Position numbers and translations under genes: made by a program. Positions 15,731 through 25,686 of a stretch of DNA of 64,000 nucleotides are shown one piece after another. The stretch's first letter is position 1. Each line of letters begins with the position of its first letter. Where the stretch lies: assembly GCF_900096945.1 (NCBI RefSeq), contig NZ_FMKA01000011.1, positions 44,177 to 108,176 on the forward strand, written 5' to 3'. Origin of the DNA: Anaerobium acetethylicum (GTDB lineage: Bacteria > Bacillota > Clostridia > Lachnospirales > Lachnospiraceae). Under the pieces are notes generated by a model. The model did not search any database. It had not been told where the DNA came from and saw nothing but the letters and a program-made list of their open reading frames with translations.

Positions 15731-15802
15731 CAGGGCTACAAGGATTCGAACCTTGAGATGCTGGAGTCAGAGTCCAGTGCCTTACCGTTTGGCGATAGCC
15801 CT
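15731..15802 (-). tRNA. tRNA-Gln (CTG)
   Basis: Cloverleaf with 7-bp acceptor AGGGCTA/TAGCCCT, D stem GCC/GGC, anticodon stem CTGGA/TCCAG with loop CTCTGAC (anticodon CTG), and T arm CAAGG-TTCGAAT-CCTTG. CCA is not encoded. A TTGCAT-17-TATAAT promoter lies just upstream. Confidence 0.93.
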
Positions 15803-15845
15803 TTGTTTTTTAGCAGCTTTGTTTTACTGCGTTTCAACAAAATTT

Positions 15846-15874
15846 ATTATATACTACCCAAAGAATAAATGCAA
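15846..15874 (-). promoter_or_regulatory. promoter of tRNA-Gln
   Basis: TTGCAT (15869-15874) and TATAAT (15846-15851) with a 17-bp spacer, 44 bp before the tRNA. Confidence 0.75.
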
Positions 15875-15961
15875 CCCCTTTTTTTAAATTTTTTTATTTT
15901 TTTTAATTATACATATTGTATCTCAAAAAAGCCCTTTCCAAACTCATTTCTGTTGCTGGCG

Positions 15962-16474
15962 CTATAGCCCCAGCAGCCCCTGTGCATTCTTATAGGAGAT
16001 AAGCTCCAGCTCCTCCTTTTCGAGTCCCAGCTCTTTCATATGGGCAACCATCTGCTTCTGTTCCTTCCACGGCGAATCCGTTGCGAACAGAACCTTGTCA
16101 GCTCCATGAGACCTTGTCATCCTCAGAAACTGCTCATCTTCCATTTCTCCCAGAGCAAAACCTGTATCCAAATACAGGTTTTTCCCTATCAGCCTGTCTT
16201 CTACCTGGTTCCAGTACTTTATACCGCCCATATGGGCTAATACGAGCTTCTCAGGCGATGTCTGGTTCAGAAGATTCTCAACCCTGCCCGGCGTACAGCG
16301 CACCACATCCGGAAGGATCAGGGAAATATCCACTCCCGCCGCTTTCATGGATGCTTTCAGGCCGTTCAGCGTCCCATCCGTAAACGGACTTATGCCTCCC
16401 ATTTTCCTCAGTTTCTCCAGCGTCTTCCCCGCTATTTCATCGGGGAATATATGTGTATGAAAATCAATGATCAT
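15962..16474 (-). CDS. amidohydrolase-family protein, internally shortened
   Basis: 170 residues against about 260-290 for the family (Amidohydro_2-like). The N terminus has the metal-binding H-T-H at residues 6-8. The C-terminal part has A-H-M-G-G near 100-104 and A-T-D-S-P-W near 135-140, both expected active-site elements. The middle, where relatives carry the K-L-H-P and H-A-G segments, is missing: the chain jumps from A-G-V-D-I-S to D-V-V-R-C-T-P-G-R. The reading frame is intact with an SD, so it is either a shortened protein or an in-frame deletion remnant. It follows the CDF transporter gene by 32 bp and is probably co-transcribed. Confidence 0.8.
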   Translation of the reverse strand: MIIDFHTHIFPDEIAGKTLEKLRKMGGISPFTDGTLNGLKASMKAAGVDISLILPDVVRCTPGRVENLLNQTSPEKLVLAHMGGIKYWNQVEDRLIGKNLYLDTGFALGEMEDEQFLRMTRSHGADKVLFATDSPWKEQKQMVAHMKELGLEKEELELISYKNAQGLLGL

Positions 16475-16506
16475 CTTTTCTTTGTCTCCTGCCCTTCATC
16501 ATGCTG

Positions 16507-17703
16507 CTATTTGCCTATTCCGTTTTTGTGCTCTGCTACATAGCTCTTTTCCATGGTTATGACACACCGATACCTGGCATCGACCTCACAAAGCCTTTCA
16601 CAGATTATTTCCTTCAGTTCTACCTGTCTTTCTTTGTCATACTCATAAGGAACTACCACGTCAAATATCAGATTGATCTGCTCTTCACCATGCACATACC
16701 TGAAATCATGTATAGACACTTTTTCATCTATGGCACCTATCACCTTCTCGACAACCGATCTGGTCGCAAGAACCGAATAGTTGTTCACTTCAACAGGATC
16801 CATATGGATTACCAGGATTATCCCCATCTTTTTCGTTACATCACGTTCGATGCCATCTATAATTTCATGTGAAATCTCGATATCCACATCATTCGGCACC
16901 TCGGCATGAATGGAAGCCATACTGTGGGACGGCCCATAGTTGTGGACGATCAGGTCATGGCTGCCTACTATCCCATCATAGCTTTCGACCATTTTTGTAA
17001 TCTCCTCATAGACCTGCGGATCCACAGCCTCGCCGATGAGCGGCATCAGGGTATCCTTCGCAATGTTGATACCTGCATACATGACAACAAGCGATACGAT
17101 AAGGCCTACAAATCCGTCGATATTTACTCCGGAAAATCTTGTGATGAGGATTGAAATGATGGTTGCCGTAGTCGTTACCACATCACCCATTGCATCTGCA
17201 GAGGTGGCTTTCATAACGCTCGAATTGATCTTCTTCCCAAGCCTTCCATTAAATAAGGAAAGCCAAAGCTTGACACCGACCGAAAGTACAAGAATAATCA
17301 CTGAAACAAGCTGAAAATCCAGCTCTTCAGGATTCCTGATTTTCCCTATTGCACTCTTGAAAAATGTGAACCCCACTTCCAGAATCAAAAACGATACGAC
17401 AAGAGCTGATATATATTCCACTCGTCCATGTCCAAAAGGATGGTCTTTGTCTGCCGGCTTGCTCGCCATCTTCACGCCTATAAAGCTGATCACCGAGGAG
17501 GCCGCATCTGAAAGATTATTAAATGCATCCGCAGTTACCGAGAGACTGTTCAATATGACTCCAATGCTTAGTTTAACTGCAAAAAGAAAGACATTGCAGA
17601 TTATTCCCACAATACTGGCCAGGATGCCATATGCTGTTCTTACCTCACTCCGTTCGATCTCTTCGCTGTTTTTAACAAATTTTCTTACCAGATATTTTGT
17701 CAT
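16507..17703 (-). CDS. cation diffusion facilitator (CDF) transporter
   Basis: 398 residues from the ATG at 17703, chosen because GGAGG lies 6 nt upstream; the frame is open 18 codons further. Six membrane helices form the N-terminal two thirds. Helix II carries D-A-F-N-N-L-S-D and helix V carries S-A-D-A-M-G-D, the two metal-site D-x-x-x-D motifs. H-P-F-G-H-G-R-V-E-Y follows helix II. A cytoplasmic CDF dimerisation domain makes up the C-terminal third. The substrate is Zn2+, Mn2+ or Fe2+. The N-N in helix II and the nearby Mn-riboswitch ATPase make Mn2+ attractive, but this is inference. Confidence 0.9.
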   Translation of the reverse strand: MTKYLVRKFVKNSEEIERSEVRTAYGILASIVGIICNVFLFAVKLSIGVILNSLSVTADAFNNLSDAASSVISFIGVKMASKPADKDHPFGHGRVEYISALVVSFLILEVGFTFFKSAIGKIRNPEELDFQLVSVIILVLSVGVKLWLSLFNGRLGKKINSSVMKATSADAMGDVVTTTATIISILITRFSGVNIDGFVGLIVSLVVMYAGINIAKDTLMPLIGEAVDPQVYEEITKMVESYDGIVGSHDLIVHNYGPSHSMASIHAEVPNDVDIEISHEIIDGIERDVTKKMGIILVIHMDPVEVNNYSVLATRSVVEKVIGAIDEKVSIHDFRYVHGEEQINLIFDVVVPYEYDKERQVELKEIICERLCEVDARYRCVITMEKSYVAEHKNGIGK

Positions 17704-17858
17704 TCTGTTCCTCCGCTGTTTTTTCGCTGTTTTCAACCGGTCACCCCTGCATTTCACACAAGTATATCACAAACCGCTGCTTTTTTTAAATAGCTTTTCT
17801 GAAATAAGATTCCCGTTTAAATTCCTGATCATCATTATCAAATTTCGTCCCTATTGCA

Positions 17859-17899
17859 AGACATACCCCGCGGGATATGATTCCCACGGGGTATGTCTT
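17859..17899. terminator. hairpin after the P-type ATPase gene
   Basis: A 13-bp perfect stem (17859-17871 with 17887-17899), the likely terminator for the ATPase transcript. Its U-tract is short on both strands. Confidence 0.65.
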
Positions 17900-17950
17900 A
17901 TGTATCTATTATTTAACGATTTGTCCTGCGCTTTTCACAGTTTCTTCTGT

Positions 17951-20611
17951 TTATACGTTGCCTCCGGCTCTTCTGATTGCCTTGACAATTTCATTAATAA
18001 GCACTGGTACAAGAGAAAGGCCTATTACAAGTACCCAGTCAAACAGGTTCAGATGGAACACTTTGAAAATTTTCGCCAATGGTTCAAAGCTGATGACGAT
18101 CCACTGGATGAATATACCGAATGCGATCGAAATACAGAGCCATTTATTCGTAAACAATCCAACCTGGAAGATGCTCTTTGTTTCACTTCTGACATTCAGG
18201 GAATGGAACAGCTGGGAAACGCTCAATACAACGAAAGCCATAGTTCTTGCATGGGTAAGCGTATCTCCGCCAAGATTTCCTTCATGGAGTACAGACAGGT
18301 CGTATGTTCCTGAATATCTCATTGCGCCGATTGCAAAAGCTGCAAGGGTAAGGAATCCGATCGTCGCACCATTGATGATAAGGAATGGTGTTCTGCCCTT
18401 GAAAATGCTGTCTTTTGGATTTCTTGGTTTGTCCTTCATTACATCCTTGTCGCCTGGATCCACACCAAGGGAAAGCGCCGGGAAGCTGTCTGTAATAAGG
18501 TTTACCCATAACAAATGGATTGACAGCAACGGCGTTGCCCATCCTAACAGGATCGCGAAGAAAAGGGAGAAAATCTCACCAATGTTACAGGACAGCAGGA
18601 ACATGATGGACTTCTTGATATTCGCATAAATATTACGTCCTTCTTCAACTGCAGCTACGATTGTTGCAAAGTTGTCATCTGTAAGCACAACGTCTGCTGC
18701 ACCTTTTGCAACGTCAGTTCCTGTAATACCCATTGCTACGCCGATATCCGCTGCCTTCAGGGAAGGTGCATCATTAACACCGTCACCGGTCATGGAAACG
18801 ATATTTCCATCTCCTTTAAACGCTTTTACGATCCTTACTTTATGTTCTGGTGATACCCTCGCGAATACCCTCAGATTTTTCACTTTTTCGATCAACTCTT
18901 CATCTGAATATTCATCAAGTTCAACACCTGATATGGTCTGATCAGGAGTTTTTGCGATTCCGAGTTCTTTGGCGATTGCAAAGGCTGTCTTCTGGTGGTC
19001 ACCTGTAATCATGATCGTCTTGATTCCCGACTGTTTGCATGTTGCAATGGAGTCGCGCACTTCAAGCCTTGGAGGATCGATCATTGCCACAAGGCCAATG
19101 AATACGAGCTCGCTTTCCATTCCATCCTGGTCTAAATCGCTGCTGTCGACTTCCTTGAATGCCGCTCCAAGAACACGAAGCGCATCATCGGAAAATCTGT
19201 TCGCGGCAGCCATAAAGTCCTTTTCTATTTCTTCCGTCATAGGGACGATTTCGCCATTGATGTATGCTTTTGTTGATAATTTCAGCAGGTTGTCTGTAGC
19301 GCCCTTTGTCATTACATGGAATTTTCCGCCATATGTGTTGACTGTCGACATCAGTTTTCTGTCAGATTCAAAAGGTGCTTCATTTACTCTCGGGTGCTCT
19401 TTGTTAAGATCTTCTTTTCTGATGCTGTATTTGTTTCCGATGTTGATCAGGGCAACTTCTGTAGGGTCTCCTGTACTTCCTTCTGCATTTGAAGTAGCAT
19501 CGCTGCAGAGCACTATATTTTCAACAAGGAGCTTCTGGACAGGATCCTTCACGTCTATTTCGCTTTCAGGAACCACCTGTCCGTTCACATAGAATTTCTG
19601 GACAGTCATCTTGTTCTGAGTAAGGGTACCTGTCTTATCTGAACAGATTACATTTACCGCTCCAAGCGTTTCAACTGAAGGGAGCTTACGGATGATGGCA
19701 TTTTTCTTGACCATTTTCTGTACGCCCATTGCGAGAACGATTGATACGATAGCCGGCATACCTTCCGGAATCGCTGCAACAGCAAGGGAAATTGCAGTCA
19801 TGAACATGTCGAACATATCACGTTTCTGAAGTACAGCAATCGCGAACATGGCAACACACACAATCAGGGCTACTACACCAAGAAGCTTTCCAATTTCAGC
19901 AAGTTTCTTCTGTAACGGCGTCTTTTCTTCGGGCTGTTTCAACATGTTAGCAATGTGTCCGATTTCCGTTTCCATACCGATTGCAATGGCAACGCCTGTT
20001 CCTCTTCCGTTTGTTACCAGTGTTGAAGAGAAAGCCATGTTTTTCTTGTCTCCCAGCGGAATCTTTTCGTCGGGTATGACAAGTCTTGCATCTTTGTTTA
20101 CAGGTACTGATTCACCTGTAAGAGAAGATTCTTCGATCTGAAGGTTTGCGCTCTCTATTAGTCTGAGATCACATGGGATGAATCTTCCTGCATCAAGCAC
20201 AATGACATCTCCCGGCACGATTTCTTCTGAATTCACTTCCGTCACCTCACCGCCACGGATGGCATATGCCTTAGGTGTCGAAAGCTTTTTCAAAGCCTCC
20301 ATGGATTTTTCAGCTTTTGCTTCCTGGGACACGCCAATTACCGCATTCAGGATCACTACGATGCCGATGATGACCATATCGCTGATTTCATTCATGAATC
20401 CTGAAATAGCTGCTGCCAGCAGAAGGATGTAGATAAGCGGATCATTCAGCTGTGCAAGAAACAGGGCTGCTATGCTTTTTTTCTTGCCTTCCTCCAATTT
20501 GTTCAAGCCGTATTTTTCACGTCTTGTCTCGACTTCCTGTGCAGTAAGGCCCTTTTCAGGGTCTACCTGCTGTTCTCTTAGAACTTCACTGATTTCCTGA
20601 TTGTAATACAT
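17951..20611 (-). CDS. P-type cation-transporting ATPase (P2A, Ca2+/Mn2+ type)
   Basis: 886 residues, the usual length for bacterial SERCA-like pumps. T-G-E-S of the actuator domain is at 165-168, P-E-G-M-P at 282-286 in helix M4, and the phosphorylation site D-K-T-G-T with Asp at 325. T-G-D-G-V-N-D-A-P and a C-terminal helix bundle follow. The N-terminal cation ATPase domain is present. GGGGA precedes ATG. The mRNA leader is a yybP-ykoY manganese riboswitch with an intrinsic terminator, as for the lactococcal P-type ATPase YoaB, so Mn2+ export is the likely main role, with Ca2+ possible. Confidence 0.93.
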   Translation of the reverse strand: MYYNQEISEVLREQQVDPEKGLTAQEVETRREKYGLNKLEEGKKKSIAALFLAQLNDPLIYILLLAAAISGFMNEISDMVIIGIVVILNAVIGVSQEAKAEKSMEALKKLSTPKAYAIRGGEVTEVNSEEIVPGDVIVLDAGRFIPCDLRLIESANLQIEESSLTGESVPVNKDARLVIPDEKIPLGDKKNMAFSSTLVTNGRGTGVAIAIGMETEIGHIANMLKQPEEKTPLQKKLAEIGKLLGVVALIVCVAMFAIAVLQKRDMFDMFMTAISLAVAAIPEGMPAIVSIVLAMGVQKMVKKNAIIRKLPSVETLGAVNVICSDKTGTLTQNKMTVQKFYVNGQVVPESEIDVKDPVQKLLVENIVLCSDATSNAEGSTGDPTEVALINIGNKYSIRKEDLNKEHPRVNEAPFESDRKLMSTVNTYGGKFHVMTKGATDNLLKLSTKAYINGEIVPMTEEIEKDFMAAANRFSDDALRVLGAAFKEVDSSDLDQDGMESELVFIGLVAMIDPPRLEVRDSIATCKQSGIKTIMITGDHQKTAFAIAKELGIAKTPDQTISGVELDEYSDEELIEKVKNLRVFARVSPEHKVRIVKAFKGDGNIVSMTGDGVNDAPSLKAADIGVAMGITGTDVAKGAADVVLTDDNFATIVAAVEEGRNIYANIKKSIMFLLSCNIGEIFSLFFAILLGWATPLLSIHLLWVNLITDSFPALSLGVDPGDKDVMKDKPRNPKDSIFKGRTPFLIINGATIGFLTLAAFAIGAMRYSGTYDLSVLHEGNLGGDTLTHARTMAFVVLSVSQLFHSLNVRSETKSIFQVGLFTNKWLCISIAFGIFIQWIVISFEPLAKIFKVFHLNLFDWVLVIGLSLVPVLINEIVKAIRRAGGNV

Positions 20612-20751
20612 GATGTTCCCCTTTCTTTTTCATACGCTTATGCCGGCTGCTCTCACTGTCGCATAGCATGTTTATCTCCCAAAAACAGCTTTTTATCCCC
20701 TTCCAAGCCACATAAAACCGGGAATAAATTCTATTTTCTCTAAATAGCACC

Positions 20752-20872
20752 AAAAAAAGACCTTTGGTCTATTTTGTATAAGCCAAAAGTCTTGCAATTT
20801 CATAATTATCCGGGATTTCTCCGTAATGACGAATAATTAGCGTTCGCACGCTTGCTACTCCCTTTTAGTGAG
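20752..20872 (-). ncRNA. yybP-ykoY (Mn2+) riboswitch with terminator
   Basis: On the minus strand the leader carries the conserved aptamer parts in order: AAAAGGGAGTAGC, a variable arm, CGTCATTACGG, and GCAAGACTTTTGG near the 3' end. P1 forms between CTAAAAG and CTTTTGG (7 bp). The 3' aptamer strand AAGACTTTTGG is also complementary over 11 bp (one G-U) to the segment CCAAAGGTCTT, which is followed by seven T residues. So aptamer and terminator are mutually exclusive, as in known Mn2+ ON-switches. Confidence 0.9.
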
Positions 20873-20879
20873 TGATTTC

Positions 20880-20909
20880 ATTATATATTAACTCATACAT
20901 AAAAATCAA
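20880..20909 (-). promoter_or_regulatory. promoter of the riboswitch-ATPase transcript
   Basis: TTGATT (20904-20909) and TATAAT (20880-20885) with an 18-bp spacer, directly before the riboswitch. Confidence 0.65.
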
Positions 20910-20949
20910 TATTTTTTATTCAATTTTCAAGATTCAATATATAGCATGC

Positions 20950-21318
20950 CTACAGCTTTGCCGGCACGATTTCAATCCAGTATCCGTCAGGATCCGAAAT
21001 AAAATAGATTCCCATGGCCTCATTTTCATAGCAGATGACTCCCATCGCCTTATGCTTTTCATGAAGTCCTTCATAATCATCCGTCATCATGGCGAGATGA
21101 TATTCCAGTTCTCCAAGATTATAAGGCTCTGTCCTGTCCCTCAGCCATGTCAGCTCAAGCGTAAATCCATTGACCCCGTCGCTCAGGTAAACGAGTTTGA
21201 ACGACCCGTCTTCTGCGATATGTTCCCGCGCAGGCTCCAGGTTCAGCGCCTCCTTATAAAACTTCAGACTTTTTTCAAGATCCAGTACGTTAAAATTGAA
21301 ATGATTAAAAATTATCAT
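20950..21318 (-). CDS. VOC-family protein, glyoxalase I-like
   Basis: 122 residues with the beta-alpha-beta-beta-beta repeat of the vicinal-oxygen-chelate fold. Four metal-ligand positions of glyoxalase I are all present at close to standard spacing: His6, Glu55, His74 and Glu116. S-D-P-D-G-Y-W-I-E-I-V near the end is the family signature. It therefore may be a real lactoylglutathione-lyase-like enzyme or a related isomerase; clostridia usually lack glutathione, so the thiol is uncertain. The gene stands alone between the ABC exporter and the riboswitch promoter. Confidence 0.88.
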   Translation of the reverse strand: MIIFNHFNFNVLDLEKSLKFYKEALNLEPAREHIAEDGSFKLVYLSDGVNGFTLELTWLRDRTEPYNLGELEYHLAMMTDDYEGLHEKHKAMGVICYENEAMGIYFISDPDGYWIEIVPAKL

Positions 21319-21349
21319 AGTAATTCCTCCCTGACTTAAATGATTTGTT

Positions 21350-21394
21350 CCCCCCTTACTGCAAGGGGGGATCCGGACTCTCTTCCAGTCCGGA
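21350..21394 (-). terminator. tandem hairpins after the ABC exporter operon
   Basis: TCCGGACT/AGTCCGGA (21372-21394) abuts the stop codon, followed by CCCCCCTT/AAGGGGGG-type pairing (21350-21370). There is no long T-run, so it may be an mRNA-stabilising or processing structure rather than a terminator. Confidence 0.55.
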
Positions 21395-24300
21395 CTACTC
21401 CACGCTTTTCAGCGATTCTATCATGTTTATTTTCTTCAGCTTGTAGTACATGGTGAAGTTTACAAATGTGGAAAAGAAGAAGGTCAATACAGTGCTGAGC
21501 GCATAGCTCATCACCTCAACATTCCTTCCGAACATCATGATATCCACTTCAGCAGTTACGATGATGAATCGATGCAGAATGAGTCCGAGAAGAATGCCAA
21601 GGGCTGCGCCGATTATCGTCAGCAGGGTGTTTTCCCTGTAAACATATTTGGCAACTTCTCCGTCATAGAATCCCAGGACCTTGAGCGTTGCAAGCTCTCT
21701 CTGCCTTTCACTTATGTTAATGTTGTTCAGATTATAAAGCACTACAAATGCAAGCAGGCCTGCCGCAACCACAAGCACATAAATGACTGTATCCATAGTC
21801 GTCAGCATATCCGCCACGCTGACTGCCGTTTCACTGGTAAAGGTCACGCTGCTTACAGCATCCAGCCCGTTGTAGTCCTTATGAAACTTCTTCTCAAAGG
21901 CAGCATCATCCGCCGTGTTGTTTGTCATGATCTCATTATAGACCGGTGTTTCTCCATATACGTTTTCAAACAGCGCCGGGCTCATATAAATATAATGCAT
22001 AAAGTAATTTTCGGTTATTCCGGTCACCTTTACTTCCACCCGGTTCTCTTCGCTGTCTTTTATATAGATGGTATCGCCTTCTTCAGCTTCCAGAAGTTTT
22101 GCAAGTTTCTCTGTTATGATAACGCCGTCATCGCCAAGTACCAGCTGCTCACGGGAAATCCGCTCTCTCAAAGATACATAAGTTCCTAATTTCTCTACCG
22201 TTTCAGGTATAAAAAGATAGACATTCCTTTCATTTTTTCCGTATCCGGCATCCATGTTGATTTCTCTTGCATACATCTGGTCTTTGACTTTTCCGTCTTT
22301 TTCCAGGAGTTCAAAAACACCCTTCTTTTCTTCCTCTGTGGCATTCTCATCAAGCCCTACTGTTGCATCGCATGTCCTGATTTCACCAAACTGGATGTCC
22401 CCAATGGACATGATGGAGTCCCTGATTCCGAATCCGACTACCAGGAGCGACATGCAGCCGCCTATGCCAAAAACCGTCATGAAGAATCTCTTCTTATATC
22501 TCAGGAGGTTTCTTATCGTGGCCTTCTGGGTGAAATTAAGTTTTCCCCAGATAAAATCGAATTTTTCCAAAAACACTCTCTTGCCTGATTTCGGCGCAGC
22601 AGGCCTCATCAGCTGTGCCGGACATGACATGAGCTCCTTGTAGCAGGCATAGACTGTTGCAAGTGTCGTACAGACCACCGCAAGAATCGTGGATGTGGCA
22701 GAATAATACAGGCTGATCGGAGTCAGTATCTTCGGCAGGTTATTGTACATGATGCTGTATGCGCCTATTATGACTTTAGGAAGAACAAGCTGGCCTGTGA
22801 CAAATCCCAGGATACTGCCTCCCAGGCTGGCAAGGACCGCATATAAGATGTACTTCTGGGCTATTTCAAGCTTGTTGTAGCCAAGGGCCTTCAGGGTTCC
22901 GATCTGAACCCTTTCCTCTTCGACCATCCTTGTCATAGTCGTGAGGCTGACAAGTGCCGCAACAAGGAAAAAGATGGCCGGGAATACTTTCCCGATTGCT
23001 CCGATCCTGTCAGAATCCTGTCCATATTCAACATAGGTCTGCAAAGTCTCCCTGTCAAGGACATACCACTCAGGAATCTCCAGTTCTGTCAGGGCCTCCT
23101 TTGCATCTTCCATTTTTCTCTTTGCATCGGCAATCTCTGCATCCGCCTTCACTTTTGCATCTTCATATTCAACGATTCCTTTATAATATTCAGCCTCCGA
23201 AGCGGCAAAGTCCGTCTTTGCCGTTTCCAGGCTGGCCCTTCCGGCTTCGACTTCCTTCTTTCCCTCGGCAAGTTCGCTCTCTCCGCTCTCAAGCACGGAC
23301 AGCTGCCTGTTCAGTTCGGCTTCTGACGCCGCAAGTTCCCTTTCCGCCTGGGCAATCTGGGATTCTCCTGCCCCAAGTTCCGCTTCGGCCGCAGCCACCT
23401 GCTGGCTTCCTGCTTCGATTTGCGCCTCTGCTTCGGCTATCTGGGCCTCCGCTGCCGCTATCTGTGCCGTTCCTGCATCGATGCCCGCCGTCAGTGCTGC
23501 AATCTGATCCGCTACACTTGTATCGCCTCCGTCAAACAGGGACTGGAGATAGGCAAGCTGCTGCTTCGATGCTTCCAGTTCCGCCTTGCTCGCTGCCAGG
23601 GTAGTCCTGTTCGCTTCGAGCTGGGCCCTGCCCGTCTCCAGTTCAGCTTTCCTGGATGCCAGCTCCGTCTTTCCGCTTTCCAGGGTTGCTCTCTGTGCCT
23701 CGATTTCTGCCTTTCCGGATTTGATCTGGGCAAACCCATCCTCTATCTTTTTCCTTCCATCTGCAAGCTTCGCCTCATTGGCCGCTATTTCAGCCTCTGC
23801 ATCGGAAACTTTCTTCTCATTCTCCGCCAGCTGCCTGCGCCCGTCGACTATCTTTACCCCGGCCTCGTCAAGTTCGGTTTTTGCATCGCTGAGCTCTTTC
23901 TCTCCCTTTGCAATCTCAGCCTCGCCTTCAGCAATCTTCTCATCGGCCTCGCCAAGCACTTCTGCATATCTCAGTTCACATCTCGCATCTGCAATCTTTT
24001 CGATTGCATCTGCCGTTTCTTTTACCCTGTCCTGATAGGCTTCTGTATAGGATGTAAGCTCTGCTGTACCTTCCACAGACACATAAGCCTCGGTAAATAC
24101 CTCCAGGCTGAATGCTTCAGGCTGCACGATCAGGAAACTGTCCACCGTTCCACTTCCTATTGCGCTCGTTCCTCTTTCCCGCGAAAGATAATAAGAAGTG
24201 CTTCCGGCACCTGTGATCTTGAATTCCGTCACATTGAGGGTGTCGCCAACCGGATCCTCATTTCCGGATTGCACCGTGATCCTGTCACCCACGCGGTATC

Positions 24301-24733
24301 CTGTCAGTTCAAGGAATGCCGTATCTGCAAGGCACTCCGACGGTTTGTCAGGAAGCCTGCCTTCAGACACTGCTATTTTATTGATCCCGTCCGGAGCAGA
24401 CATCAGTTTCACAACCAGCTGGGAATCCTCCGTATCACAGAGCATATCTGCTGAATATGCCGGCATTACGGCTTTTACCCCTTTTACCCTCGATATGGCT
24501 TCTACATCCTCCTGGGTAATCCCAAGTCCGCCAAGCACCCTGATGTCCATCAGACTGCTATCATCATAATATTCATCCGCTGACAGCCACATATCAGGCT
24601 TTGTTGCCCGGATGCCGGAAAAGAAGGCCACGCCAAGAGCCACGATGAGCAAAATAGAGGCAAACCTGTGAAAGCTCTTCTTGATTTCCATGTAAAAATC
24701 TTTTCTTAATGCTTTTTTATTATACTGTCTCAT
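21395..24733 (-). CDS. MacB/FtsX-type ABC exporter permease with giant coiled coil (1112 aa)
   Basis: One N-terminal membrane helix (about 27-44), an extracellular MacB-like domain to about 255, then about 290 residues of Ala/Glu/Lys-rich near-repeats (A-E-A-Q-I-A-E-A-E, A-S-K-A-E-L-E-A-S), clearly a long coiled coil or stalk. Three membrane helices follow around 585-720 (first FtsX domain), a second extracellular domain, and a final FtsX domain with three helices. Such proteins pump or transmit force to envelope substrates rather than import nutrients. The start ATG has only a weak SD (GGTGAG). The gene follows the ATPase gene by 12 bp. The substrate is unknown. Confidence 0.9.
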   Translation of the reverse strand: MRQYNKKALRKDFYMEIKKSFHRFASILLIVALGVAFFSGIRATKPDMWLSADEYYDDSSLMDIRVLGGLGITQEDVEAISRVKGVKAVMPAYSADMLCDTEDSQLVVKLMSAPDGINKIAVSEGRLPDKPSECLADTAFLELTGYRVGDRITVQSGNEDPVGDTLNVTEFKITGAGSTSYYLSRERGTSAIGSGTVDSFLIVQPEAFSLEVFTEAYVSVEGTAELTSYTEAYQDRVKETADAIEKIADARCELRYAEVLGEADEKIAEGEAEIAKGEKELSDAKTELDEAGVKIVDGRRQLAENEKKVSDAEAEIAANEAKLADGRKKIEDGFAQIKSGKAEIEAQRATLESGKTELASRKAELETGRAQLEANRTTLAASKAELEASKQQLAYLQSLFDGGDTSVADQIAALTAGIDAGTAQIAAAEAQIAEAEAQIEAGSQQVAAAEAELGAGESQIAQAERELAASEAELNRQLSVLESGESELAEGKKEVEAGRASLETAKTDFAASEAEYYKGIVEYEDAKVKADAEIADAKRKMEDAKEALTELEIPEWYVLDRETLQTYVEYGQDSDRIGAIGKVFPAIFFLVAALVSLTTMTRMVEEERVQIGTLKALGYNKLEIAQKYILYAVLASLGGSILGFVTGQLVLPKVIIGAYSIMYNNLPKILTPISLYYSATSTILAVVCTTLATVYACYKELMSCPAQLMRPAAPKSGKRVFLEKFDFIWGKLNFTQKATIRNLLRYKKRFFMTVFGIGGCMSLLVVGFGIRDSIMSIGDIQFGEIRTCDATVGLDENATEEEKKGVFELLEKDGKVKDQMYAREINMDAGYGKNERNVYLFIPETVEKLGTYVSLRERISREQLVLGDDGVIITEKLAKLLEAEEGDTIYIKDSEENRVEVKVTGITENYFMHYIYMSPALFENVYGETPVYNEIMTNNTADDAAFEKKFHKDYNGLDAVSSVTFTSETAVSVADMLTTMDTVIYVLVVAAGLLAFVVLYNLNNINISERQRELATLKVLGFYDGEVAKYVYRENTLLTIIGAALGILLGLILHRFIIVTAEVDIMMFGRNVEVMSYALSTVLTFFFSTFVNFTMYYKLKKINMIESLKSVE

Positions 24734-24745
24734 TACGCTCTCACC

Positions 24746-25450
24746 TTACCATTCAATGGTATCTACCGACACCGGTTTCTCATTCATGGTCATGTTGCTG
24801 ACTTTTCCATTTTTGATTTTTATCACCCTGTCAGCCATAGGCGCTATTGCAGAGTTATGCGTAATCACGATTACTGTCATCCCTTTTTCTCTGCAGGTAT
24901 CCTGCAGAAGCTTGAGGATAGCCTTTCCCGTTCCATAATCAAGGGCTCCTGTAGGTTCATCGCATAGCAGCAGCTTCGGATTCTTCGCCAAAGCCCTTGC
25001 GATCGCAACCCTTTGCTGCTCTCCGCCCGAAAGCTGGGCCGGAAAATTGCTCATCCTCTCAGCAAGCCCCACCTCTTCAAGCACAAGCTTTGCATCCAGG
25101 GGATCTTTGCAGATCTGAAGGGCAAGTTCAACATTTTCAAGAGCCGTCAGATTCTGCACCAGGTTATAGAACTGGAATACGAATCCAATATCATCTCTCC
25201 TGTATGCCGTAAGTTTTTTCCCTTTAAAACGGCTGATATCTGTGCCGTCCACCAGCACCTTGCCCTCGTCGCAGGTATCCATTCCTCCGAGAATATTCAG
25301 GACCGTAGTCTTTCCTGCTCCCGAAGGACCTACGATAACGACGAATTCTCCCCTTTTTATGTCAAACTCTACCCCGTCGACAGCATGTATCACAACCTCG
25401 CCCATATGGTAAGTTTTCCTGACGTCTTTCAGTTCTACGAATGCATTCAT
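24746..25450 (-). CDS. ABC exporter ATPase (MacB/LolD type)
   Basis: 234 residues. Walker [10 protein letters not shown] is at 41-49, the signature L-S-G-G-E-Q-Q-R near 140 and Walker B L-L-L-C-D-E-P near 160, with the D-E-P-T-G-A-L-D context typical of MacB/FtsE/LolD ATPases. SD AAAGGAG precedes ATG, and a TTGTAT-16-TATAAT promoter is 40 bp further up. It energises the giant permease encoded immediately downstream. Confidence 0.92.
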   Translation of the reverse strand: MNAFVELKDVRKTYHMGEVVIHAVDGVEFDIKRGEFVVIVGPSGAGKTTVLNILGGMDTCDEGKVLVDGTDISRFKGKKLTAYRRDDIGFVFQFYNLVQNLTALENVELALQICKDPLDAKLVLEEVGLAERMSNFPAQLSGGEQQRVAIARALAKNPKLLLCDEPTGALDYGTGKAILKLLQDTCREKGMTVIVITHNSAIAPMADRVIKIKNGKVSNMTMNEKPVSVDTIEW

Positions 25451-25484
25451 AATTCCAGCTCCTTTGTCTAACTTTCATAAAAAT

Positions 25485-25512
25485 ATTATAGCAAATTTCA
25501 CAAATAATACAA
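25485..25512 (-). promoter_or_regulatory. promoter of the ABC exporter operon
   Basis: TTGTAT (25507-25512) and TATAAT (25485-25490) with a 16-bp spacer. Confidence 0.65.
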
Positions 25513-25686
25513 CTGCCACAAGAGCGGTTGTTGAATAACTTATATTTTACCATGCAATTTTCAGATACTAAATCAAACTTTCTTGGTTTAATGTCTGATT
25601 TTTGTTCATGGTTTGTTCATTTAACATTCAAAAAATTTTCATCTGAATAACATTGTTTCTTCATTTCTCTTATATATAATAATATT

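Noticed and set aside
23420..24454. A 344-codon plus-strand frame opposite the ABC exporter permease
   Set aside because: It mirrors the Ala/Glu-rich coiled-coil codons; it is Cys/Leu/Arg-rich nonsense with no SD.
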